From NCBI GenBank assembly GCA_038254525.1, contig JBBSGC010000076.1, positions 1 through 10,067 of the forward strand: DNA of 10,067 nt, written 5' to 3'. A program made the position numbers and the translations under genes. Positions within the stretch are counted from its first letter, which is position 1. The number at the start of each line of letters is the position of its first letter. Below the pieces are notes generated by a model. The model was not told the DNA's origin. It saw nothing but the letters and a program-made list of their open reading frames with translations, and did no database searches. This DNA comes from JBBSGC01 sp038254525. Its GTDB lineage: Bacteria; Actinomycetota; Actinomycetes; Propionibacteriales; Nocardioidaceae. Positions 1 to 7,047 of this stretch are shown piece after piece.

Positions 1-450
1 GAGCTGGCCGCCGACGGCCGCCTCACCAACGCGGCCCTCGCCGCGCGGGCCGGGATCGCCGAGTCGACCTGCATCCACCGGGTACGCGCGCTGCGACAGT
101 CAGGCGTGATCACCGGTTTCCGGGCCCGAGTCGACCTCGCGGCACTCGGCCTGCCGCTGCAAGCAGTCATCAAGGTCCGCCTCGGCAGCCACAACCGCGA
201 GCACGTGCACAGCTTCCACGCCACGCTCAGTGGGATCCCCGGCGTGCTGACCGCGTTTCACGTGGCCGGCGAGGACGACTACCTGCTGCACGTCGCGGTG
301 AAGTCGCCCGAGGCGTTGCGGGACTTGGTCCTGGAGCACATCACCGTCCACCCAGCCGTCCGCCACACCGAGACCAACCTGGTCTTCGAGGTGCTCGACG
401 GAAGCGGCGTGCTGCCAGCCCCGCGTCCAGACTCCCGCGCTCGCCACTGA
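1..450 (+). CDS. Lrp/AsnC-family transcriptional regulator, 5' end cut off
   Basis: The reading frame is open from base 1 and ends at TGA 448-450, giving 149 visible residues. Lrp/AsnC proteins are DNA-binding regulators, usually of amino-acid metabolism or transport, that sense small ligands through a C-terminal RAM domain. The N-terminal helix-turn-helix is visible at about residues 8-36 (LTNAALAARAGIAESTCIHR, then VRALRQSGVITGF). A RAM domain follows from about residue 50, with the characteristic GEDDYLLHV stretch near residues 90-98. Family members are about 150-165 residues, so only about 10-15 residues are missing before the window start. The first visible residues (ELAADGRLTN) match the usual position just after the start. 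The target genes and ligand cannot be read from this sequence. The downstream neighbour is convergent and only 15 bp away. Confidence 0.9.
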   Translation, partial: ELAADGRLTNAALAARAGIAESTCIHRVRALRQSGVITGFRARVDLAALGLPLQAVIKVRLGSHNREHVHSFHATLSGIPGVLTAFHVAGEDDYLLHVAVKSPEALRDLVLEHITVHPAVRHTETNLVFEVLDGSGVLPAPRPDSRARH

Positions 451-465
451 GCTCGCAGCAGCCCG

Positions 466-729
466 TCAGGCCACCGAGTTCCGGTAGAGGTAGACCAGAA
501 CGAGGCCGAGGATCATCCCCCCGGCCGCGACGGCCAGCGCCACCCGCGACAGGCGCTCGTTCCGTCGGGTGGCCAGAACCGCGAGGAACAGGCCGGCGAT
601 GCCGAACAGGATGGGCGCGAAGAGCACCGCGGCCACGCCACAGACGATTCCGGTGATCGACATCGTGTTGGACCGGTTGGCCTGCTGGTCGGGTGCCTCG
701 TAGGGCGCATCGTCGGGTCGGTCGGTCAC
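466..729 (-). CDS. Small two-helix membrane protein, DUF4190-like
   Basis: An 87-residue protein with a short hydrophilic, acidic N-terminus (about residues 1-23, Asp/Gln/Pro-rich). Two hydrophobic segments follow, at about residues 24-52 and 61-82, separated by a basic stretch (ATRRNERLSR). This arrangement (short polar head, Gly-rich helix, charged loop, second helix) is typical of DUF4190 actinobacterial membrane proteins, whose role is unknown. I chose the GTG at 729 because GGGAG lies 6 nt upstream on this strand. A longer frame reaching 774 has no ribosome site and adds a Cys/Pro/Arg-rich stretch that does not look coding. The gene is convergent with the Lrp regulator (15 bp gap, no room for a classic terminator) and divergent from the nei-like gene. 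It could also be an orphan small membrane protein outside DUF4190; the family call rests on architecture only. Confidence 0.72.
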   Translation of the reverse strand: MTDRPDDAPYEAPDQQANRSNTMSITGIVCGVAAVLFAPILFGIAGLFLAVLATRRNERLSRVALAVAAGGMILGLVLVYLYRNSVA

Positions 730-786
730 GTCTGGCTCCCGTGGGGACGGGGCACCACACGCTGCGCGCGGCACCCGATGCGCCGA

Positions 787-792
787 ATGCTA
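787..792 (-). promoter_or_regulatory. Possible -10 hexamer (TAGCAT) for the small membrane protein
   Basis: Read on the minus strand, 792 to 787 is TAGCAT, a TANNNT-type -10. It would start a transcript near 780 with a leader of about 50 nt carrying the GGGAG ribosome site. No good -35 hexamer is visible 16-18 nt upstream, so this is only a candidate. The rest of the 152-bp divergent region (730-881) shows nothing else I can support apart from the nei -10. Confidence 0.25.
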
Positions 793-869
793 GCCAGCGA
801 CGAGTGGGGTTGGACCGCGGCGTCGCTCAACTGTCGTTGTCTACGCCGGCACCAGGTGCGCAGCGCGCC

Positions 870-875
870 TATCGT
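870..875 (+). promoter_or_regulatory. -10 hexamer TATCGT placed for a leaderless nei transcript
   Basis: TATCGT occupies exactly -12 to -7 relative to the ATG at 882, so transcription would begin at or next to the A of the start codon. There is no purine-rich ribosome site in front of this ATG (the preceding bases are CGTGCGGGC), which fits leaderless translation, common in actinobacteria. No clear -35 is visible. The same geometry recurs at three other genes in the window. Confidence 0.55.
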
Positions 876-881
876 GCGGGC

Positions 882-1700
882 ATGCCCGAGGGTGACAGCG
901 TCTGGCGCGCCGCTCGTCGGCTCGATCGCGGTCTGGCCGGGCAGGTGCTTACCCGCAGCGACTTCCGGGTGCCGCAGCTGGCCACGGTGAACCTGGCGGG
1001 TCGGGCTGTACTTGGCACCGACACCCACGGCAAGCACCTGTTCACCCGGTTCGACGACGAGAAGACCTTGCACACCCACTTCCGCATGGATGGCTCGTGG
1101 ACCGTCGTCGGCGTCGGCAAGCGACTGCCGAGACGCATGCAGGCCCACGTGCGCGTCGCGCTCGAGGCCGAGCCCGGACACTGTGCCTACGGCCTGCTGC
1201 TGCCGGTAGTAGAGCTCATCAACACCCGCGACGAGCGGCAGGTTACCGACCACCTGGGGCCGGACCCCCTTCGCGTCGACTGGGACCCCGCCGAAGCGAC
1301 CGCCCGACTGGCCGCCGATCCCGGGCGCCCACTCGCCGCGGCGCTGATCGACCAACGGAACCTGGCCGGCCCGGGCAACCTCTGGGTCAACGAGATCTGT
1401 TTCCTGCGCGGAGCCAGTCCATGGGCACCGGTGGGATCGGTCGACCTGCCGCCGGTGGTCGCTCTCGCGGCCCGTGCCCTGCGGCAGAGCATCCGGATGC
1501 GGGGCAACGGCCAGGTCACGACCGGCGACCGGCGCGCCGGTGAGGAGCACTGGGTGTACGGCCGGACGCGACTGCCCTGTCGGCGCTGTGGCACGCGGAT
1601 CCGCTACCGACCCGAGGTCCCCGGCGACCCGGCCCGGCGCGCGACCTGGTGGTGTCCGAGCTGTCAGCCCGGACCGGACCCCGAGGCGTCCGGCGGCTGA
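882..1700 (+). CDS. nei: Fpg/Nei-family DNA glycosylase (endonuclease VIII, Nei2-like)
   Basis: A 272-residue base-excision-repair enzyme that removes oxidised bases (for this branch mainly pyrimidines) and nicks the strand by beta/delta elimination. It starts MPEGD: Pro2 is the Schiff-base nucleophile after Met removal and Glu3 the general acid. Lys51 in THGKHLF is the conserved beta-hairpin lysine. The helix-two-turn-helix carries DQRNLAGPGNLWVNE (about residues 164-178). The C-terminal zinc finger has Cys233, Cys236, Cys258 and Cys261, with Arg253 in the position of the DNA-binding finger arginine. The start must be the ATG at 882 because Pro2 has to be N-terminal; the frame stays open upstream to 693 but that extension is not coding. 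The N-terminus (MPEGDSVWRAARRL) resembles mycobacterial Nei2 more than Fpg. It is probably monocistronic: ndh follows after 104 bp with its own leader. Confidence 0.93.
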   Translation: MPEGDSVWRAARRLDRGLAGQVLTRSDFRVPQLATVNLAGRAVLGTDTHGKHLFTRFDDEKTLHTHFRMDGSWTVVGVGKRLPRRMQAHVRVALEAEPGHCAYGLLLPVVELINTRDERQVTDHLGPDPLRVDWDPAEATARLAADPGRPLAAALIDQRNLAGPGNLWVNEICFLRGASPWAPVGSVDLPPVVALAARALRQSIRMRGNGQVTTGDRRAGEEHWVYGRTRLPCRRCGTRIRYRPEVPGDPARRATWWCPSCQPGPDPEASGG

Positions 1701-1750
1701 GGTGACCGACGTCGCGCCGGCGCTGGGTCGGCGACCGGCATTCCCGTTGA

Positions 1751-1771
1751 CCTCGTTACGTTGCAACGAGG
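1751..1771 (+). promoter_or_regulatory. Inverted repeat / hairpin over the ndh leader Shine-Dalgarno
   Basis: CCTCGTT (1751-1757) and AACGAGG (1765-1771) are perfect reverse complements around a 7-nt loop. A second overlapping perfect palindrome, CGTTGCAACG, sits at 1759-1768. The 3' arm runs into the strong AGGAGG at 1769-1774, so in RNA the hairpin would hide part of that ribosome site. As DNA it could be an operator: a TANNNT hexamer, TACGTT, lies at 1757-1762 inside it. It does not match the Rex operator (TTGTGAA...TTCACAA) that one might expect near an NADH dehydrogenase. Confidence 0.4.
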
Positions 1772-1781
1772 AGGTCCCCAG

Positions 1782-1808
1782 TTGAGTCCGATCGGAGCAC
1801 TCGCATGA
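1782..1808 (+). CDS. Possible 8-codon leader peptide coupled to ndh
   Basis: AGGAGG at 1769-1774, the best Shine-Dalgarno in the window, lies 7 nt before a TTG. That TTG opens an ORF reading Met(TTG)-Ser-Pro-Ile-Gly-Ala-Leu-Ala-stop. Its TGA (1806-1808) overlaps the ndh ATG (1805-1807) as ATGA, the classic coupling arrangement. In the ndh frame there is no ATG, GTG or TTG between the AGGAGG and 1805, so the AGGAGG cannot be serving a longer Ndh. ndh also has its own GGAG 7 nt before its ATG. Whether the peptide is made is unknown; it is a sequence-based inference that rests on a rare start codon and a very short ORF. Confidence 0.3.
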   Translation: MSPIGALA

Positions 1809-3127
1809 GTGAGCAGCCGCCCAGCCGTACATCCGTCACCTCCCGGCCACGGGTCGTGGTGATCGGCGGCGGGTTCGCCGGCCTGGAGGTGGTTTGCTCG
1901 CTGGCACACGTCCCGGTCGAGGTGACCCTGATCGACCGGCATGTCTACAACACGTTCCAGCCATTGCTCTACCAGGTCGCCACCGCCGGGCTCAATCCGG
2001 GAGACATCACGTACTTCCTGCGCTCGCTGAACGCCCGGCAAGCCAACGTGCGGTTCCGCAAGGCTGCCGTGGTGGGCATCGACCCACGGGCGCAGGTGGT
2101 GACGCTCGAGAACGCCGACATCGTCGGCTACGACTACCTCGTGGTCGCAACTGGCGTCACCACCAACTACTTCGGTATCCCGGGCGCCGAGCGGAACGCG
2201 CTCGCCATGTACACCCGCCAGCAGGCGTTGGACGTGCGCGACCGGGTGTTCGCTGCGATCGAGCAGACCGCCGGCTCCGGTCATCCGGCTGACCTGCGCC
2301 TGGTCGTCGTCGGCGGCGGCGCCACCGGCGTCGAGATGGCCGGCGCCCTGGCCGAGCTGCGCAACTCAGCCATGGAGCGGGTCTATCCCGAGCTGGACCG
2401 CGCCCGGGTCCACATCACGCTGGTGGAGATGGGCGACCGCCTGCTGGCACCGTTCGCAGCCAAGCTGCGGCGCTACGCCGCGACCGAGCTGACCAAGCGC
2501 GACGTCGACCTGCGGCTGTCCACCGCCGTCAAGGAGGTACGCCCGGATGCCGTGGTGGTCGACGACGGCGAGGTTATCCCCGCCTCCATCGTGGTGTGGG
2601 CCACCGGAGTCGTCGTGCACCCGGCCGTCGCCTCGTGGGGGCTGCCACAGGGTCGGGGCGGGCGCATCCTCGTGGACGCCGACCTGCGGGTCCAGGGCGT
2701 CGCCAACGTCTTCGCGGTCGGCGACGTGGCTCTGACGCCCGACCAGCTGCCGCAGTTGGCGCAACCGGCGATCCAGGGCGGCAAGCACGTCGGTGCGTCG
2801 ATAGCCGCCCTCGTCGGGGGCGCCAGGACCAGGGCGTTCTCCTACCGCGACAAGGGCACGATGGCCACCATCGGCCGGAACTCCGCGGTGGCCCAGATCG
2901 CCCATGCTCCCAAGCTGACCGGCTTCCTTGCCTGGGTGATCTGGCTGTTCGTACACATAATCAGCCTGCTCGGCAACCGCAACCGGCTCGCCACCTTGGT
3001 CAACCTGTCGATCCGTTACCTCGCCTGGCCGCGCACGTTCAACGCCATAGTCGGTGAGGTGCCCACCCCCACCACGACGCGGGCCACCCGGTCCAGGGAC
3101 GAGGAGCAGGCGCCGGCCGGCAGCTGA
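1805..3127 (+). CDS. ndh: Type II NADH:quinone oxidoreductase (NDH-2)
   Basis: A 440-residue FAD enzyme that oxidises NADH and reduces menaquinone/ubiquinone at the inner face of the membrane without pumping protons. The FAD-binding fold begins at residues 17-26 (VVVIGGGFAG) and continues with HVYNTFQPLLYQVATAGL, typical of NDH-2. The NADH-binding Rossmann motif is VVVGGGATGVE (residues 167-177). VWATGV and VFAVGDVAL are the second FAD-contact motifs. AQPAIQ (residues 319-324) is the family quinone-site signature. The C-terminus carries a hydrophobic stretch (LAWVIWLFVHIISLLGN) and the NLSIRYLAWPRTFNAIVGE tail that anchor these enzymes to the membrane. Length and order match mycobacterial Ndh. 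The start at 1805 has GGAG with 7-nt spacing and a TGA in frame 19 codons upstream. Translation may be coupled to a short leader ORF. Confidence 0.95.
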   Translation: MSEQPPSRTSVTSRPRVVVIGGGFAGLEVVCSLAHVPVEVTLIDRHVYNTFQPLLYQVATAGLNPGDITYFLRSLNARQANVRFRKAAVVGIDPRAQVVTLENADIVGYDYLVVATGVTTNYFGIPGAERNALAMYTRQQALDVRDRVFAAIEQTAGSGHPADLRLVVVGGGATGVEMAGALAELRNSAMERVYPELDRARVHITLVEMGDRLLAPFAAKLRRYAATELTKRDVDLRLSTAVKEVRPDAVVVDDGEVIPASIVVWATGVVVHPAVASWGLPQGRGGRILVDADLRVQGVANVFAVGDVALTPDQLPQLAQPAIQGGKHVGASIAALVGGARTRAFSYRDKGTMATIGRNSAVAQIAHAPKLTGFLAWVIWLFVHIISLLGNRNRLATLVNLSIRYLAWPRTFNAIVGEVPTPTTTRATRSRDEEQAPAGS

Positions 3128-3154
3128 GCGGTGGCGGTCGCAGGGCTGCTCAGC
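3123..3154 (+). terminator. Weak hairpin at the end of ndh
   Basis: GCTGAGC (3123-3129, containing the ndh stop codon) and GCTCAGC (3148-3154) are perfect reverse complements around an 18-nt loop. There is no U-run after the stem; instead the sirtuin -10 hexamer follows at 3157. It may slow or end ndh transcription, or be chance in GC-rich DNA. Confidence 0.25.
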
Positions 3155-3156
3155 CG

Positions 3157-3162
3157 TACCCT
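3157..3162 (+). promoter_or_regulatory. -10 hexamer TACCCT placed for a leaderless sirtuin transcript
   Basis: TACCCT lies exactly at -12 to -7 from the GTG at 3169, and no ribosome site precedes that GTG. This suggests the sirtuin gene has its own leaderless promoter inside the 41-bp gap after ndh. No convincing -35 is visible. Confidence 0.5.
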
Positions 3163-3168
3163 TGCCGG

Positions 3169-4032
3169 GTGACGCGGACCCGTCCGCCTGCCACCACAGG
3201 CGTCTCCCGCAGCACGGCGTCCGAGGTTCTCGACGAGGCCGTGGAGCTGATGGCCGGGCGTCGGATCGTGGCGTTGACCGGTGCCGGGATGTCCACCGAC
3301 TCGGGCATCCCCGACTACCGCGGTCCGGGTGCGTCACCGCGCAGGCCGATGACCTACGGCACGTTCGCCTCCGGCCCGGCCGCCCAGCAGCGCTATTGGG
3401 CGCGGGCGTACGCGGGTTGGGCGTTCATGGCGTCGGCTCGGCCCAACGCGGGCCACGCGGCACTGGCCAGGTTGGAGGCGCTCGGTGTCGTGCGGGGCCT
3501 GATCACCCAGAACGTCGACGGGCTGCACACCCGCGCCGGTCACCGACGCCTCGTGGACCTGCACGGCCGCCTGGGCGAGGTGGTCTGCATGTCGTGCCGC
3601 CAGGTCACGACCCGGACCCGGCTGCAGAGCCGGCTGGCCGCGGCCAACCCGCATCTGCCAGCCTCGCCGGTCGAGATGGCTCCGGACGGCGACGCGGTGC
3701 TCAGCGATGTGGAGAGCTTTCGTCTCGTCGGGTGCGAGCGCTGCAACGGGCCACTCAAGCCGCACGTGGTGTTCTTCGGCGAGAACGTGCCCCGCGAGCG
3801 GGTCGACCGGTGCGCGGCGATGGTGGAGGATGCCGACGCGTTGTTGGTGCTGGGGTCGTCGCTGAGCTTGCTGAGCGGACTGCGGTTCGTCCGTCAGGCC
3901 GTGCGAGCAGAGCAGCCAGTCGTCATCGTGAACCGCGGTTGGACGCGTGGCGACGACCTCTCGACGCTCAAGCTGGACGCCGGGTGTGCCCAGACCCTGG
4001 GCGCCCTGCTCGCCCGGTGGCCAGGTCGATGA
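3169..4032 (+). CDS. SIR2-family NAD-dependent protein deacylase (class II / SIRT4-like)
   Basis: A 287-residue cytoplasmic sirtuin that removes acyl groups from lysines using NAD+, releasing nicotinamide and O-acyl-ADP-ribose. The NAD-binding loop is GAGMSTDSGIPDYR at residues 38-51. TQNVDGLH is at 113-120. The catalytic His is His132 in DLHGRLGEV. The zinc site is Cys140-Met-Ser-Cys143 and Cys189-Glu-Arg-Cys192. KPHVVFFGE, LVLGSSLSLLSG and VIVNRGWTRGDD are the remaining substrate and NAD motifs. GIPDYR with VVFFGE is closer to the SIRT4-like class II than to CobB/SIRT5. I chose the GTG at 3169 because of the TACCCT at -12, and because an N-terminal leader of about 30 residues before the Rossmann fold is normal. 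The last 65 bp overlap the convergent transporter gene. Substrates cannot be inferred; the neighbour ndh also turns over NAD(H), but this may be coincidence. Confidence 0.93.
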   Translation: MTRTRPPATTGVSRSTASEVLDEAVELMAGRRIVALTGAGMSTDSGIPDYRGPGASPRRPMTYGTFASGPAAQQRYWARAYAGWAFMASARPNAGHAALARLEALGVVRGLITQNVDGLHTRAGHRRLVDLHGRLGEVVCMSCRQVTTRTRLQSRLAAANPHLPASPVEMAPDGDAVLSDVESFRLVGCERCNGPLKPHVVFFGENVPRERVDRCAAMVEDADALLVLGSSLSLLSGLRFVRQAVRAEQPVVIVNRGWTRGDDLSTLKLDAGCAQTLGALLARWPGR

Positions 4033-5452
4033 CACCGAACACCAGCGCGACGAGTACGAAGCCGATCGTCGTGTGCAGGCTGCTGCTGAGCGCTGAGGAG
4101 TAGTCCCCCCGTGTCTGCGCGAGATCGGTGAAGAACTGGGTCAGCACGACCGCGACCCCGATCGCGGAGCCGACGCGCTGGGCGGTCTGCAGCATGCCGC
4201 CGCCGCTTCCTGCGTGCTGCACGTCAACCACCGAGAGCGTCAGCGTGACGTTGGGGCTGATCACGAAGCCGCCGCCGAAGCCCGCGACGAACAGCGGCAG
4301 CGCCAGCTTGATCCCCTCTGCCCCTTCGATCCGCCCGACCAGCACGTCCACCGCGACCAGGCCGACCACGACGGTGACCAGTCCGATCACCACGAGCAGC
4401 CGGCCCATCCGCTCGACGAGCCGCCCGCCGATGCCGGCCGCGAGCGCGCCGCCGACGGCGAACGGAACGGTGGCGCAGCCGGCCAGCAGCGCGTCGTAGC
4501 CCAGGCCCGACTGGAGGTAGAGGGTCAGCACCAAGAAGATGGACGTGAAACCGGCGAAGTAGACGGTGCCGAGCGCGACCCCCAGCACGTATGCGCGCAC
4601 CCGCAACAGCGACAGGTCGATCAGCGTGGCCCGCGGGCGCGCTGCCCACCAGCGTTCCCAGCCGTAGAAGGCGGCGAGCAGGACGGCGGCCACGGCCAGC
4701 AACCACCACGGACGGCTGGCCAGCGAGGTCGAGCTGCCCTCGACCAACGGCAGCAGCACGAGCACGGTCGCGGCACCGAACAGCAGCACGCCGACGGGGT
4801 CCAGCGACTGCCGTCGGCGCTCGGTGACCGGCGGCGGCGCCGGCAGCAACGTGCGCACCAGCGCTATGGCGGCCAGCCCGACGGGCACGTTCACATAGAA
4901 GACCAGCCGCCAACCGTGCTCGACGCCACCAAGACGCACCAACAGCCCGCCCAGCAGTGGACCGACCGCGGTCGAGATGCCGACCGTGGCCCCGAACATC
5001 CCGAAGGCGCGGCCGCGCTCGCGACCACGGAACAGTGTCTGGATGAAACCCGACACCTGAGGGGAGAGGATGCCCGCGCCGAGCCCTTGGAGGACTCGGA
5101 ACAACGAGAGCCACAAGGCGCTGGGCGCTGCTCCGCACATCGCGCTCGAGATCGTGAACACCGCGACACCCAGGGCGAAGACGCCGCGCCGGCTACGGGC
5201 GTCGCCAAGCCGTCCGGAAGGCACCAGGGCCATGCCGAACGCCAGTGCGTAGCCCGCGACGATCCACTGCAGGTCCGATCCGGTCGCCGACAGGCCGGTC
5301 TGGATCGAGGGCAGCGCGACGTTGACGATGCTGACGTCGAGAAGGGTCATGAACCCGGCCACCAGGCACAGCGCCAGGGCTCGCCAGCGCCGTGGGTCCG
5401 GCTGATAGGTATCGGGGGACACCGGCGGCGACGTGGCTGCCGAGGATGTCAC
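3968..5452 (-). CDS. MFS transporter, DHA2 (14-TMS EmrB/QacA) drug-efflux family
   Basis: A 494-residue polytopic membrane protein expected to export drugs or other small hydrophobic compounds by proton antiport. After a hydrophilic N-terminus of about 23 residues comes helix 1 with LLDVSIVNVALP (Asp39; family motif D1). Motif A, GRLGDARSRRG, follows helix 2; RVLQGLGAG (motif B) is in helix 4; and GPLLGG (antiporter motif C region) is in helix 5. The length and the number of hydrophobic segments fit the 14-helix DHA2 group. The GTG at 5452 is supported by TACCTT at exactly -12 to -7 and by the lack of a ribosome site, so translation is probably leaderless. The C-terminus overlaps the end of the sirtuin gene by 65 bp on the opposite strand. 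The monooxygenase lies 43 bp upstream in the same direction. The substrate is unknown. Confidence 0.92.
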   Translation of the reverse strand: MTSSAATSPPVSPDTYQPDPRRWRALALCLVAGFMTLLDVSIVNVALPSIQTGLSATGSDLQWIVAGYALAFGMALVPSGRLGDARSRRGVFALGVAVFTISSAMCGAAPSALWLSLFRVLQGLGAGILSPQVSGFIQTLFRGRERGRAFGMFGATVGISTAVGPLLGGLLVRLGGVEHGWRLVFYVNVPVGLAAIALVRTLLPAPPPVTERRRQSLDPVGVLLFGAATVLVLLPLVEGSSTSLASRPWWLLAVAAVLLAAFYGWERWWAARPRATLIDLSLLRVRAYVLGVALGTVYFAGFTSIFLVLTLYLQSGLGYDALLAGCATVPFAVGGALAAGIGGRLVERMGRLLVVIGLVTVVVGLVAVDVLVGRIEGAEGIKLALPLFVAGFGGGFVISPNVTLTLSVVDVQHAGSGGGMLQTAQRVGSAIGVAVVLTQFFTDLAQTRGDYSSALSSSLHTTIGFVLVALVFGVIDLATGRAGRPGSGHTRRPA

Positions 5453-5458
5453 CCGACG

Positions 5459-5464
5459 AAGGTA
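5459..5464 (-). promoter_or_regulatory. -10 hexamer TACCTT placed for a leaderless MFS transcript
   Basis: Read on the minus strand, 5464 to 5459 is TACCTT, exactly -12 to -7 from the GTG at 5452. It sits in the 43-bp gap after the monooxygenase stop, so the transporter can be transcribed on its own. No -35 is assigned; it would fall inside the end of the monooxygenase gene. Confidence 0.5.
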
Positions 5465-5495
5465 GCGGCGGGCACGACGACTCGCAGACCGGCCT

Positions 5496-6986
5496 TCAGC
5501 CCCACAGGTAGGCCGCTGGCTTCACCCGCAAGGTCTCCCACCAGTAGCGGAAGGTGAAGCCGGGCCACAGCGAGCGGTTGGCGCCCCGGGAGTCCAGGTA
5601 CCAGCTGGTGCAGCCGCCCGTGGACCAGATGCCGTTGCGCAGCTTGTCCTGCACCCGTCGGTTGAACGCCTCCTGCGCCGGCGCCGCCACCTCGACGGTG
5701 GAGGCGCCCCGCCGGCCCATCTGCTCGAGCAGCCGAACCACGTACGCGGCTTGCTGCTCGATCATGAACACGACGGAGTTGTGCCCGAGGCCGGTGTTGG
5801 GGCCGAGCAGGAAGAACAGGTTCGGGAAGTTGACCACGTTGATGCCCAGGTAGGACTCGACGCCGTCCCGGTCGAACTGCTCGGCCAGGCTGACGCCGTC
5901 GCGTCCGGTGATGTCGAGGTACTGGAAGCTGTCGGTGACGTGGAACCCCGTGCCGTAGATCACCACGTCCACCGTTCTCTCGGCGCCGTCGCCGCCCACC
6001 ACGCCGGTGGCGGTCAGCCGTCGCACGCCGCCGGTCACCAGCTGCACGTTGTCGCGGTTGAACGTGCCGTAGTAGTCGTTGGACATCAGCACCCGCTTGC
6101 AGCCGAGCCGGTAGTCGGGGATCAGCCCGGCTCGCACGGCCGGGTCGTCGACGGTCTTGGTGATGTAGTTGGTCACCATGCGCTCGGCCGGCCGCAGCAG
6201 GCCGGGATGACCGTTGAAGCCGATCGCCCGGAGCTCGAGCAGCCAGTAGATGGCGTCCCGATAGATCCGTTGGAGGGGCGGCGCCTTGGCGAAGGCGGAC
6301 CGCAGTCGTTCGGGAAGCGGGTGGTCCGGCCTGGCCATGACCCACGGGGCGCTGCGCTGGAAGACGGTCAGCTCGGCCGCCTGCTCGGCGACCCGAGGCA
6401 CGAACTGCACGGCACTGGCCCCGGTGCCGACCACCGCGACCCGCTTGCCGGCCAGGTCGACGTCATGGCGCCACTGGGCTGAGTGGAAGGCCACGCCCTT
6501 GAACTCCTCGCGACCCGGCAACGCGGGGATGTTGGGGATGTGCAGGGCGCCGATGCCCGCGATCAGCACGCGGCTGGTGTAGGTGTTGCCGTTGGTCGCC
6601 CTGGCCTGCCAGCGCTGCTCGTCCTCGTCCCACCGGGCCGACGCGAGCTCGACGCCGAACTGGGTCCGCCGGACCAGGTCGTACTTCGCGGCCACTCGGC
6701 GCAGGTAGTCCCAGATCTCGGGTTGTGCGGAGTAGCTGCGGGTCCAGGTCGGGTTCTGCTCGTACGAGAACGAGTACAGGTGGGCCGGGATGTCGCACGC
6801 GCAACCCGGGTAGGTGTTGTCCCGCCAGGTGCCGCCGACGTCGTCGGCCTTCTCCACGATCACGAAGTCGTCGCGGCCGGCTCGCTGCAGGGCGATCGCC
6901 ATGCCCAGACCGGAGAAACCGGTGCCGACGACCACCACGTCGGCCGTGGTGTGCGCCGGGGCGGCGGACCGGGCTGCCGGAGTCAT
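5496..6986 (-). CDS. Baeyer-Villiger-type flavin-containing monooxygenase
   Basis: A 496-residue class B flavoprotein monooxygenase that uses FAD, NADPH and O2 to insert one oxygen into a substrate, typically turning ketones into esters or lactones. The FAD Rossmann motif is VVVVGTGFSGLG (residues 17-28). GGTWRDNTYPGCACD (51-65) fits the Baeyer-Villiger motif GGxWxxxx(F/Y)PGxxxD. FKGVAFHSAQW (162-172) fits FxGxxxHxxxW, but the following residue is Arg instead of the usual Pro/Asp. VAVVGTGASAVQFVP (183-197) is the NADPH Rossmann motif, and GPNTGLGHNS lies in the C-terminal FAD region. I chose the ATG at 6986 because GGAAGGG precedes it and residues upstream to 7124 look non-coding. Relatives include 4-hydroxyacetophenone, cyclohexanone and steroid monooxygenases; the substrate here is unknown. 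The transporter follows on the same strand, which could suggest an oxidise-and-export pair. Confidence 0.9.
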   Translation of the reverse strand: MTPAARSAAPAHTTADVVVVGTGFSGLGMAIALQRAGRDDFVIVEKADDVGGTWRDNTYPGCACDIPAHLYSFSYEQNPTWTRSYSAQPEIWDYLRRVAAKYDLVRRTQFGVELASARWDEDEQRWQARATNGNTYTSRVLIAGIGALHIPNIPALPGREEFKGVAFHSAQWRHDVDLAGKRVAVVGTGASAVQFVPRVAEQAAELTVFQRSAPWVMARPDHPLPERLRSAFAKAPPLQRIYRDAIYWLLELRAIGFNGHPGLLRPAERMVTNYITKTVDDPAVRAGLIPDYRLGCKRVLMSNDYYGTFNRDNVQLVTGGVRRLTATGVVGGDGAERTVDVVIYGTGFHVTDSFQYLDITGRDGVSLAEQFDRDGVESYLGINVVNFPNLFFLLGPNTGLGHNSVVFMIEQQAAYVVRLLEQMGRRGASTVEVAAPAQEAFNRRVQDKLRNGIWSTGGCTSWYLDSRGANRSLWPGFTFRYWWETLRVKPAAYLWG

Positions 6987-7047
6987 CGCTGCCCTTCCTA
7001 CGCCGCCAGCGGCTTCGGCGGCTCCACCGGTGTCCGGGATCGTGAGG

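Noticed and set aside
693..881. N-terminal extension of the Nei protein from an upstream start
   Set aside because: Fpg/Nei enzymes need Pro2 at the mature N-terminus; MPEGD at 882 fits and the upstream residues look non-coding.
4214..5557. 447-residue open frame on the plus strand opposite the MFS transporter
   Set aside because: Gln/Arg/Asp/His-rich composition without domains, typical of the antisense frame of a GC-rich membrane protein gene; the minus-strand frame has all MFS motifs.
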